Positions 1-5,896 of a stretch of DNA of 11,234 nt are shown here, piece after piece (position 1 is the first letter of the stretch; the number at the start of each line of letters is the position of its first letter). The stretch spans positions 1 through 11,234 of the forward strand of contig CANSYV010000019.1 of NCBI GenBank assembly GCA_947651335.1. Reading direction: 5' to 3'. The notes below the pieces were generated by a model. The model had not been told where the DNA came from. It did no database searches and saw only the letters and a list, made by a program, of their open reading frames with translations. Made by a program: the position numbers and the translations under genes. Source of the stretch: an uncultured Lachnospiraceae bacterium (GTDB taxonomy: Bacteria > Bacillota > Clostridia > Lachnospirales > Lachnospiraceae).

Positions 1-561
1 ATCATTGACGGGGAGATCAACGGGCCGCTGGCTGACCTGCGGGAAAAAATCCGGGCGGGAAAGGACGCGGACGGCTCCGCCCGGATGGCGCTGGCGCTGT
101 ACTACATCTATGAGCTGAACGGGCCCCGGGCGGGGAACCTGGAGCGGGCCTATGACTGCCTGCGGGATGCGCAGAGGGCGGGGAACCCGCTGGCGGCCAT
201 CTACCTGGGGCGGACCGCTTTTGCCCACATGGAGAACCCGGAGGCGTCGGCCCGGCTGCCGGACGCGCGCACGGACTACGCACCGGTCCGGACGGAACCG
301 GCGTATCCCGGCGGTTTCCCGGAGGACGGCGGAGACGGGGAGGCGGGACAGCGGGAGGATGCCCTGTTCCAGGCCGCCAATATGCCCTACACCATTTACG
401 GGCCCTATAACCACGTCTACCACCGCGTCTCCACGGGGCTGCGCTCGGCGGACTATATCTGCGAGGAGGACAGCGACTGGGTGACCATCCGGGACGAGGA
501 CATCTCCGTAGGGGTGACGGGTTACAGCGCCGCCACATCGTCCGGGTACTTTTACTGGTAA
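1..561 (+). CDS. Sel1/TPR-like repeat protein, 3' part only
   Basis: The frame is open from the first base of the window to a TAA at 559-561, so the 5' end lies outside and 186 residues are visible. The first methionine (base 85) is internal, because the frame reads on upstream with similar composition. Visible residues about 10-80 look like Sel1-type helical repeats: alternating Ala/Leu/Tyr positions, a segment resembling 'G.LERAYDCLRDAQRAGNP' and a following 'AAIYLG'. Such repeats usually mediate protein-protein contacts. The C-terminal third is different: rich in Tyr and acidic residues, with the ending 'SSGYFYW', and I do not recognise it. Codon use is strongly GC-rich (46 of 60 bases at 121-180 are G or C), unlike the genes after base 2900. 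The next gene starts 30 bases downstream and also has Sel1-like features, so the two may be cotranscribed. The function is unknown. Confidence 0.7.
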   Translation: MIDGEINGPLADLREKIRAGKDADGSARMALALYYIYELNGPRAGNLERAYDCLRDAQRAGNPLAAIYLGRTAFAHMENPEASARLPDARTDYAPVRTEPAYPGGFPEDGGDGEAGQREDALFQAANMPYTIYGPYNHVYHRVSTGLRSADYICEEDSDWVTIRDEDISVGVTGYSAATSSGYFYW

Positions 562-591
562 GTGTGAAAAAAAGAGAGGAGGAAAGAGATT

Positions 592-1680
592 ATGGAACTG
601 ATTATCCTTGCGGTCATCATTTTCGCGGTCTACAAGACGGTCAAAGCCCGGCGTAAAAACGCCAAAGAGGCTGAGGAGCAGCGCAAGAAATTTGCGGAAT
701 TTAACAAGCTGTCGCCGGAGGAGGAGCGGGCAACACAGGCCTGGAGCGTATATCGAAACGCGCCAAGCGAAGCGTCTATGCGGCTGCTGGAGGAAGCGGT
801 TGCCGCTGATACAAACCACTGGAACATGGACTTTATGATGGGCATCCGCTGCGACACCGGCATCGACGGCGTACCGGCTGACCGGGAGCGGGCAAAGCGC
901 TGGTATGAGAAGGCCTTGGCGAAGGCGAAGGCCCACGGCTCGGAGCGGTATGTCAAGGATATGGAGACGTTTCTGGACTACTACCGCCGGCCCTACGGCA
1001 ATTTCAAGAATCCGGACAGCCGCGCCGAACAGACCAGACGAATACAGACTGCCCTGCTGATGTGCGTACACTGTTCCGATGGGGAGGGCGGAATCTTGTA
1101 CTGTAACGAGCGCAACGGCATCGTCGGGTATGCGCTGAGCTTTCCGGAGGCGCTGCGGATCATCCGGCAGCTCCCCGGCCATTCCCCGGCGGTCCTCCAT
1201 CTTTTGGAGGACTACGATACGACGGCCAAAGCAAGCTCTATCACAGGGGTGCCGGTGGAGAAGCGCCGGGAGCGTTTTAACGAATTCCTGAAATTCGTGC
1301 CGAACAACAAGAGACTGTCGGACAAGGGAACAGACTACCGCTTCTTCCTTTTTGGCCTGTTGTTCCTGACGGACAAGACGCCCTATTACGGTATGCTGAA
1401 GGAGTTTATTGAATCGGACCTCAAATTTACCATGGAGACGGCATATGTCAAGTATTTCGCCTGGTCCATCGAGGCGGGCAGCGCGGAGGGGATGTATATG
1501 CAGTTCCAGGAGCTGGCCGCTTTCCGGCGCGTCTACCACTGGGACGACAGCAAGGCCAACTTCCACTGCCGGGACGTCTTCCTGGAGTATACCGGGAACA
1601 GGGGCTGGGATGACGGCGCGAAGTGGCTGGCGGAGAAATTTTATCCCGGTACTGAGGAAGATGAGTGGGTGTTTGACTGA
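592..1680 (+). CDS. Membrane-anchored hypothetical protein with Sel1-like stretch
   Basis: This 362-residue protein starts at an ATG preceded by a good AGAGGAGG ribosome binding site at about 574-581. Residues 2-15 (LIILAVIIFAVYKT) form a short hydrophobic segment followed by a basic, Lys/Arg/Glu-rich stretch. That pattern fits an N-terminal membrane anchor with a cytoplasmic helical region. Around residues 75-110, 'GIDGVPADRERAKRWYEKALAKA' resembles a Sel1-type repeat. The rest (about 130-362) is mixed alpha/beta in character, rich in aromatic residues, and matches no family I can name. It lies between the Sel1-like gene and the LRR gene, which starts 57 bases downstream, and shares their GC-rich codon use. 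It may act as a scaffold or adaptor at the membrane, but that is inferred only from the repeat and anchor. The gene itself is convincing because of its length, ribosome binding site and consistent codon bias. Confidence 0.75.
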   Translation: MELIILAVIIFAVYKTVKARRKNAKEAEEQRKKFAEFNKLSPEEERATQAWSVYRNAPSEASMRLLEEAVAADTNHWNMDFMMGIRCDTGIDGVPADRERAKRWYEKALAKAKAHGSERYVKDMETFLDYYRRPYGNFKNPDSRAEQTRRIQTALLMCVHCSDGEGGILYCNERNGIVGYALSFPEALRIIRQLPGHSPAVLHLLEDYDTTAKASSITGVPVEKRRERFNEFLKFVPNNKRLSDKGTDYRFFLFGLLFLTDKTPYYGMLKEFIESDLKFTMETAYVKYFAWSIEAGSAEGMYMQFQELAAFRRVYHWDDSKANFHCRDVFLEYTGNRGWDDGAKWLAEKFYPGTEEDEWVFD

Positions 1681-1736
1681 GGAAAACAGATTCACAGGAA
1701 CATACATATTTTTATTAAAATCAGGAGGAAGAGAAC

Positions 1737-2402
1737 ATGAAAAAACGATTGCTGTCAACTTTGCTGGCGCTGTGTATGGCGCTGTCTCTGCTGCCGGGGA
1801 CGGCGCTGGCGGAAAACGTTGCCTTCGGTCAGTATGGAAGCAACATAACTTGGGAGCTGAGCGACCAGGGGACGCTGACCGTCAGCGGCACCGGTACGAT
1901 CCCGTATGGTACTTATGTTGATGATGCCCCCTGGAGTTCCCGCCGTGACCAGGTGAAAAAAGTTGTTATTCAGAGTGGAGTAACTGGTATTAACAGATTG
2001 AACTTTTACGGGTGCGGCAATATGGTCAGCCTGACCATTCCAACCAGCGTAACATGGATCAACGAGGACGCCTTTGAATATTGCAGCAAACTGGAGCATA
2101 TCTATTACGAAGGCACGGAGGAGCAGTGGGGCAAGGTCAAGGTCAATGGCTCCAACAGCGGATACTTGTTTCACTCCAGATGCCGTATCCATTATAAGGG
2201 CAGCCCGAACACGAGCACAATCTCTTCGGGCAACCATGGGGAAAATGTAACCTGGGCTGACAATGGCAATAATACGCTGACCATCAGCGGCACCGGCAAT
2301 TTGCCATATTGTACTTACGTTACAGATATGCCCTGGGCTTACCGCCGTTCCACGTTGCAAAAAATAGTGATCGAGGACGGCAAGGGGAACGATCTACCAT
2401 AA
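1737..2402 (+). CDS. Secreted BspA-like leucine-rich-repeat protein, 3'-truncated
   Basis: The ATG at 1737 follows an AGGAGG site at about 1722-1727. Residues 1-25 are a classical signal peptide: basic MKKR, a Leu/Ala-rich core, and an AxA cleavage site (A23-L24-A25). The exported part has a beta-strand module at about 36-82 ('GTLTVSGTGTIPYG', 'APW', 'KKVVIQSGV'). A BspA/LRR_5-type repeat follows at about 83-130 ('LTIPTSVTWINEDAF', 'LEHIYYEGTEEQW'). A second copy of the first module begins at about 170 ('NTLTISGTGNLPYC', 'MPW', 'KIVIEDG'). The copy stops at residue 215, exactly where module 1 goes on into the LRR. The last residues (KGNDLP) are unrelated, and the stop at 2400-2402 lies inside AddA-derived sequence. 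The protein has therefore lost its C-terminal LRRs and any cell-wall anchor. Family members are surface proteins with adhesion or binding roles. Whether this stub is made or exported is unknown. Confidence 0.8.
   Translation: MKKRLLSTLLALCMALSLLPGTALAENVAFGQYGSNITWELSDQGTLTVSGTGTIPYGTYVDDAPWSSRRDQVKKVVIQSGVTGINRLNFYGCGNMVSLTIPTSVTWINEDAFEYCSKLEHIYYEGTEEQWGKVKVNGSNSGYLFHSRCRIHYKGSPNTSTISSGNHGENVTWADNGNNTLTISGTGNLPYCTYVTDMPWAYRRSTLQKIVIEDGKGNDLP
1842..2381 (+). repeat. Duplicated beta-module inside the LRR gene
   Basis: Two diverged coding copies lie at about 1842-1982 and 2244-2381. They share the protein pattern 'TLT[VI]SGTG..PY.TYV.D.PW..RR....K.[VI]VI'. At the DNA level the short core 'accgtcagcggcaccgg' recurs as 'accatcagcggcaccgg'. 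The second copy ends at the gene junction. The comparison shows what sequence should have followed and therefore where the break lies. Confidence 0.7.
2371..2397 (+). other. Breakpoint between LRR gene and addA remnant
   Basis: Up to about 2381 the LRR frame still matches its own earlier module (KIVIEDG). From about 2383 a different frame reads 'RGTIYHKAMECLDF', a conserved AddA segment. That AddA frame has a stop at 2368-2370, just before the break. The two reading frames differ, so this is not an in-frame fusion. I see no terminal inverted repeats, target duplication, integrase or att-like repeat around it in the visible sequence. It may be an illegitimate recombination scar, the edge of an inserted island, or a chimeric assembly join. 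Confidence 0.75.
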
Positions 2403-2889
2403 AGCCATGGAATGTCTGGACTTTACCCGTGCGGATACAAAAAACAGTGTCAGGGAACAGCTGGATACGCTGGTATCAGAAGGACGGCTGGACGAAAAGA
2501 GCCGGGAATGCATCCGGGACGAAGAACTGGTGGCGCTTGCCCTCTCACCCCTGGGAGAGAGGATGAAGCTGGCACAAAGGCAAGGAAAACTGTACCGGGA
2601 ACAGCCTTTTGTGATTTTACAGAAAGCGTCAGATATTAATGAGAGCTGGAACGAAGAAGAACAGGTGCTGGTCCAGGGGATTGTGGATGCTTATTTCCTG
2701 GAACAGAATGAGATTGTAATAGTAGATTATAAAACAAATTGGATACAGCCCCAAGGAGAACAGGGTCTGGCAGAACTGTACCGGGTACAGCTGGACTGCT
2801 ACAGCCAGGCACTGGAAAGGCTGACGGGAAAACGTGTGAAGGAAAAATATCTGTATTCTTTTTGTCTGGGGAAGGCTATAGAGGTTTAA
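2371..2889 (+). pseudogene. addA: 3' remnant of ATP-dependent helicase/nuclease subunit A
   Basis: AddA (about 1200 residues) is the helicase-nuclease subunit of the AddAB enzyme, which processes double-strand DNA ends for recombination. Only the last 170 or so residues are here, in a frame open from 2371 to the TAA at 2887-2889. Visible are the 'RGTIYHKAMECLDF' segment leading into the RecB-type nuclease domain, then 'VQGIVDAY' (Asp at about 2686), 'IVIVDYKTN' (Asp and Lys at about 2725-2733) and 'VQLDCY', the QxxxY motif. The metal-binding nuclease residues thus look intact, but every helicase motif is missing. The common DYKTD form reads DYKTN here. An internal ATG at 2407 could start a 160-residue product, but it has no well-spaced ribosome binding site. 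The gene is cut by the LRR block upstream, and mntP starts 29 bases after its stop. If the join is real in the genome, AddA is inactive at this locus. Confidence 0.85.
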
Positions 2890-2918
2890 GTGCTCTTGGG
2901 TATAATAAGGAGGTTGCA

Positions 2919-3473
2919 GTGAGTTTTCTATCGTTATTTGTAATTGCCGTGGGATTATCCATGGATGCGTTTGCGGTTTCCATCTGCAAGGGATTGTCTC
3001 TGTCCAGCATGAGCTGGAAGTATGCTGTGATGGCAGGGGCATATTTTGGCGGATTTCAGGCATTGATGCCCCTGGCGGGTTATCTGCTGGGGGTGCAGTT
3101 TCAGGATTATATTACGAAAATCGACCATTGGATTGCCTTTGTTCTTCTGGCATTAATCGGGCTGAATATGGTCAAAGAGGCCCGGCAGACCTGCCAGCCG
3201 GACCCTGCTTTTGACGTGAAGAGCATGCTGATGCTGGCAGTAGCCACCAGTATTGATGCTCTGGCTGTGGGGGTTACCTTTGCCTTTTTGAATGTGGGAA
3301 TTATCGCGGCAGTAGTGGTGATCGGGGTGACCACATTTTGTTTCAGTGTGGCAGGGGTGCACATTGGCAATGTGTTTGGAGCGAAATACCGTTCAAAGGC
3401 AGAGGTTGCCGGAGGGATGATTTTAATCCTGATGGCTGTGAAGATTCTGCTGGAGCATTTGGGGGTTATCTGA
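2919..3473 (+). CDS. mntP: Manganese efflux pump MntP
   Basis: MntP (UPF0059/YebN family) exports Mn2+ across the cytoplasmic membrane and protects against manganese excess. I chose the GTG start at 2919: AAGGAGG lies at 2907-2913 with 5 bases of spacing, and the resulting 184-residue protein starts 'MSFLSLFVIAVGLSMDAFAVSICKGL', matching the family start and length. The longer open frame from 2739 overlaps the addA remnant and lacks a site. The protein has six hydrophobic segments in two repeats. Each repeat carries the hallmark acidic motif, 'GLSMDAFAVS' (D16) and 'ATSIDALAVG' (D113), which supply the ion-path aspartates. A terminator follows 37 bases after the stop, so mntP ends its transcription unit. 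I saw no yybP-ykoY manganese riboswitch or own promoter in the short upstream gap. Transcription probably came from upstream, originally through addA. Confidence 0.93.
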   Translation: MSFLSLFVIAVGLSMDAFAVSICKGLSLSSMSWKYAVMAGAYFGGFQALMPLAGYLLGVQFQDYITKIDHWIAFVLLALIGLNMVKEARQTCQPDPAFDVKSMLMLAVATSIDALAVGVTFAFLNVGIIAAVVVIGVTTFCFSVAGVHIGNVFGAKYRSKAEVAGGMILILMAVKILLEHLGVI

Positions 3474-3510
3474 AAAAAGGTATATGGGAATTGAGAAAAG
3501 CGGCCGCAGG

Positions 3511-3548
3511 CAGGCGTCGGAAATTAAAAACCGGCGTCTGTTTTTTTT
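3511..3548 (+). terminator. Intrinsic terminator after mntP
   Basis: A 10-pair stem (caggcgtcgg at 3511-3520 with ccggcgtctg at 3531-3540, two G-U pairs) encloses an A-rich 10-base loop and is followed by eight T residues (3541-3548). This is a textbook rho-independent terminator that isolates mntP from the sigma-factor operon. Confidence 0.92.
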
Positions 3549-3576
3549 GAAACTTTTTCCCGCTTTGCCGCATCTA
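3548..3576 (+). promoter_or_regulatory. Candidate ECF-type promoter for the sigma operon
   Basis: TGAAAC (3548-3553) is followed, after a 17-base T-rich spacer, by CATCTA (3571-3576). Bacillus-type ECF promoters have a TGAAAC-like -35 and a CGTCTA-like -10 with similar spacing, so this is one base off in the -10. Initiation would fall near 3583, about 70 bases before the sigma gene start. ECF operons are often self-activated, which makes the position sensible. The -35 abuts the T-run of the mntP terminator. The assignment comes from sequence pattern only. Confidence 0.5.
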
Positions 3577-3652
3577 ATAAATGTATTGATCATTCGAATG
3601 AGAAACAATAAGCAGTGGAAAACCCACAGAGGGAAAGGAGGGGCTGACAGCT

Positions 3653-4243
3653 ATGCAGGAACTGGTGGAAAAGGCAGTTCGGGGAGATGCGGACGCATTT
3701 TTGGAGTTGATGGAAAGGAACACACTATCCATGTACAAAACAGCCCGGGGAATACTGAAAAACGATAACGACGCGGCGGATGCCATACAAGATACCATAC
3801 TGGCCAGCTTTGAGAGAATTCATACGCTGAAAAATCCTCAGTATTTTAAAACCTGGCTGATTCGGATATTAATCAATGAATGCAATCAGATTCTCAGACA
3901 CTACAAAAAAGTAAACACCATTGAGGAGGTGCCGGAGACACCCAGGCAGGACAAATCCCTGGCAGAGGTTGAATTTAAAGAGATGCTGGAGCAGGTGGAT
4001 GAGAAATACCGTGTGGTACTGGTGCTCTATTATGAGCAGGGATTTAAAATATCTGAAATTGCAGAACTGCTGGAATTAAATGAGAACACAGTGAAAACCA
4101 GACTGGCAAGGGCCAGGGAGCAGATTCGGTCTGTTTATTTCCAGGAAGATACAGGAAAAGAGCACAAGTCCATTGGCGGGGAAAGGAGTTCAGATGAAAA
4201 AGCAGATCAATTTTCCAATCGAAGAGAATACACGGCTGGATAG
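3653..4243 (+). CDS. ECF-type RNA polymerase sigma factor
   Basis: This is a 196-residue sigma-70 family protein of the extracytoplasmic-function group, which directs RNA polymerase to a small stress or envelope regulon. Region 2 spans about residues 15-86 ('AIQDTILASFERIHTLKNPQYFKTWLIRI', for -10 recognition and core binding). Region 4 spans about 109-160 ('YRVVLVLYYEQGFKISEIAELLELNENTVKTRLARAR', a helix-turn-helix for -35 recognition). Regions 1 and 3 are absent, as expected for ECF factors. The ATG follows an AAAGGAGGGG site at 3634-3643. The last 35 or so residues are hydrophilic, beyond the domain, and overlap the start of the next gene by 50 bases. That overlap suggests translational coupling to its probable anti-sigma partner. 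Expression may be autoregulated through the ECF-like promoter upstream. The exact ECF subgroup and the inducing signal cannot be read from sequence alone. Confidence 0.93.
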   Translation: MQELVEKAVRGDADAFLELMERNTLSMYKTARGILKNDNDAADAIQDTILASFERIHTLKNPQYFKTWLIRILINECNQILRHYKKVNTIEEVPETPRQDKSLAEVEFKEMLEQVDEKYRVVLVLYYEQGFKISEIAELLELNENTVKTRLARAREQIRSVYFQEDTGKEHKSIGGERSSDEKADQFSNRREYTAG

Positions 4244-5768
4244 AGAAATCAGGAAAGTAATGGAAAAAGAGTTTCCGGTGCCAAAACAGGTGGCAGATGC
4301 GCAAAAATCCGCGTTTGCCCGTATCAGGGACATGGAAGATTCAAGGAAAGCCAAAGGGAAGGGGAAACGTTTGGGAAAGGCTGTTATTAAGACGTTTGCA
4401 GGCCTGGCGGCAGCGGTGGCAGTTTTCCTGGGCATTTGTGTGGGAAACCCGGCATTCGCGGCGCGGATTCCGCTGGTGGGACATGTGTTTGAGACAGTGG
4501 GAGGCACCATGGGATTTTCCGGAGACTACAGAGAATATGCCAAACCTCTGGAAGACACAGACACAGCTGAGACAGATGACAATGACGGCGGAGCATCCCT
4601 TTACCGGCAGACGAAAAACGGGGTTTCCATCACATTGTCGGAAATCTACTGCAACGATGAGGCCCTGTACATCAGCATGGTCATTGAGTCCAAAGAGCCG
4701 CTGCCCCAGACATTGGCCATGGAGAACGGGCAGTCCCTGCTGGATCTGTATGAGAGCACCCTGACCTTTGATTACATTGGCCGGGAATGTCAGCTGGGGG
4801 CAGGCTGCAGCGGTCTGGAGGGGCGGTATGTGGATGACTGCACCTACGCGGGGGTGCTCCGCTTTGACCTGAATGCGGCTTCAGATGAAGCGGACTACGA
4901 AGAATACCGCAAAAAGCAGGATGAATTCATTCAATCCCTGGGCATCACAGCACAGGAGCTGGAAGAAAATGTTGTGGAAGCATATGACAAAGCCGGAGAA
5001 ATTCTGGGAATTGACCAGATAACGGATGAGGCCCTTGCCCAGGCCGGCGGCGTGGACCTGAAAGATTTCCAGAAAGACATAGAAGTACCGGAGACTTTCG
5101 GCGTGAAATTTACGATTCCCATGGTGGCAGGCAGTAAAGTGGACGGAAAACTGCCGGAAATGCCGGAAGATATCCGGGCCGGATATGAGCAGGCCATGGC
5201 AGAGCAGGGCTTGGGAACTACAGATGAAGCCTATGCAGGCTTTACAGAGGAGCAGAAAGAAATCGAACATCAGCTGTTCAATGAGATGTGGAACCAGTAC
5301 ACAAAGCGCTTTCCGGAAGCCAATGAACATCCCAATCAATATGAAAACTGGTGGGTGGAAGGCCCGTGGGAATTTTCCTTCCAGGTAAACAAAAACAACG
5401 AAGGAACCGTGGTTAAAGAAATCAATGATGTAGATGAGAACGGCCTGGGCCTGGTGTCGGTGACAAAAACGCCATTTGAGATCATCATAGACGATGGCAA
5501 TGAAAACGCCGATTATTTCACCGTTGCGCTGGATGCCAAGGGGGATATTCTGGGAAATGGCATAGGCGGCAGCACCAATACCCTGGCCATTCAGGACCGG
5601 GATGTATCTAAAATAGATGTGTATATCTGCGATTACGGCGAATATATGGATGAGCTGAAAGGGTACTACTGGTCCGACGATTATGAGACCAGGAAAAAGG
5701 AAAAGACATTCGGCCAGCTTCTGGACGAACGGGCTCTCTATCACAGAGAAATTGTATTTGAAAATTAA
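4194..5768 (+). CDS. DUF4179-type membrane protein, probable anti-sigma factor
   Basis: I chose the ATG at 4194 because AAAGGAG (4182-4188) sits 5 bases upstream. The protein has 524 residues. Residues 1-62 are a charged cytoplasmic region ('LDREIRKVMEKEFPVPKQVADAQKSAFARI'). Residues 64-84 form one transmembrane helix. Just after it comes 'NPAFAARIPLVGHVFETVGG', the hallmark of DUF4179 proteins encoded next to ECF sigma genes in Clostridia. The remaining 420 or so residues are outside the cell: an acidic linker, beta-rich parts ('GVSITLSEIYCNDEALYISMVIES', 'GPWEFSFQV') and a central helical, Glu/Gln-rich insert at about 225-400. This layout fits an anti-sigma factor that holds the sigma at the membrane and senses an envelope signal. 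The 50-base overlap with the sigma gene supports that pairing. I see no zinc-binding HxxxCxxC motif in the N-terminal part, so it would not be a ZAS-type anti-sigma. The role is inferred from context. Confidence 0.83.
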   Translation: MKKQINFPIEENTRLDREIRKVMEKEFPVPKQVADAQKSAFARIRDMEDSRKAKGKGKRLGKAVIKTFAGLAAAVAVFLGICVGNPAFAARIPLVGHVFETVGGTMGFSGDYREYAKPLEDTDTAETDDNDGGASLYRQTKNGVSITLSEIYCNDEALYISMVIESKEPLPQTLAMENGQSLLDLYESTLTFDYIGRECQLGAGCSGLEGRYVDDCTYAGVLRFDLNAASDEADYEEYRKKQDEFIQSLGITAQELEENVVEAYDKAGEILGIDQITDEALAQAGGVDLKDFQKDIEVPETFGVKFTIPMVAGSKVDGKLPEMPEDIRAGYEQAMAEQGLGTTDEAYAGFTEEQKEIEHQLFNEMWNQYTKRFPEANEHPNQYENWWVEGPWEFSFQVNKNNEGTVVKEINDVDENGLGLVSVTKTPFEIIIDDGNENADYFTVALDAKGDILGNGIGGSTNTLAIQDRDVSKIDVYICDYGEYMDELKGYYWSDDYETRKKEKTFGQLLDERALYHREIVFEN

Positions 5769-5820
5769 GGTATTCTGAAGATACTGAAGAAAATTCAAAC
5801 ACGCTCCAGCCGTGAAATAC

Positions 5821-5849
5821 TTGACAAATTACGCATTCTCATGTATGAT
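5821..5849 (+). promoter_or_regulatory. Housekeeping (sigma-A type) promoter of the liv operon
   Basis: TTGACA (5821-5826, perfect -35), a 17-base spacer and TATGAT (5844-5849, one base from TATAAT) form a near-consensus promoter. Transcription would start near 5856 and give a leader of about 40 bases before livK, too short for a riboswitch or T-box. Bases 5769-5820 show no terminator hairpin after the anti-sigma gene, so some read-through from upstream is possible. Confidence 0.88.
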
Positions 5850-5896
5850 TTTTCACAGGGACAACGGTCCAATTATTTTGTTAGGAGGAGTTTCTT

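Noticed and set aside
17..538. Long antisense open frame opposite the first gene
   Set aside because: Its translation is Pro/Arg/Ser-rich low-complexity sequence, typical of a shadow of a GC-rich gene.
2901..2906. Perfect TATAAT before mntP
   Set aside because: It lies directly against the ribosome binding site (2907-2913), so a transcript from it would start inside or after that site. No -35 is visible at the right distance either.
2739..2918. Upstream extension of the mntP frame
   Set aside because: It overlaps the addA remnant out of frame, has no family resemblance, and the GTG at 2919 has a well-spaced AAGGAGG and gives the normal MntP length.
5754..5795. CodY-like half sites (GAAAATT) upstream of the liv promoter
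   Set aside because: The best 15-base alignment I made to AATTTTCNGAAAATT has five mismatches and lies well upstream of the -35, so it is not supportable.
4881..5798. 305-codon antisense open frame opposite the anti-sigma gene
   Set aside because: It has no recognisable domain, no ribosome binding site that I can support, and the + strand gene explains the coding signal.
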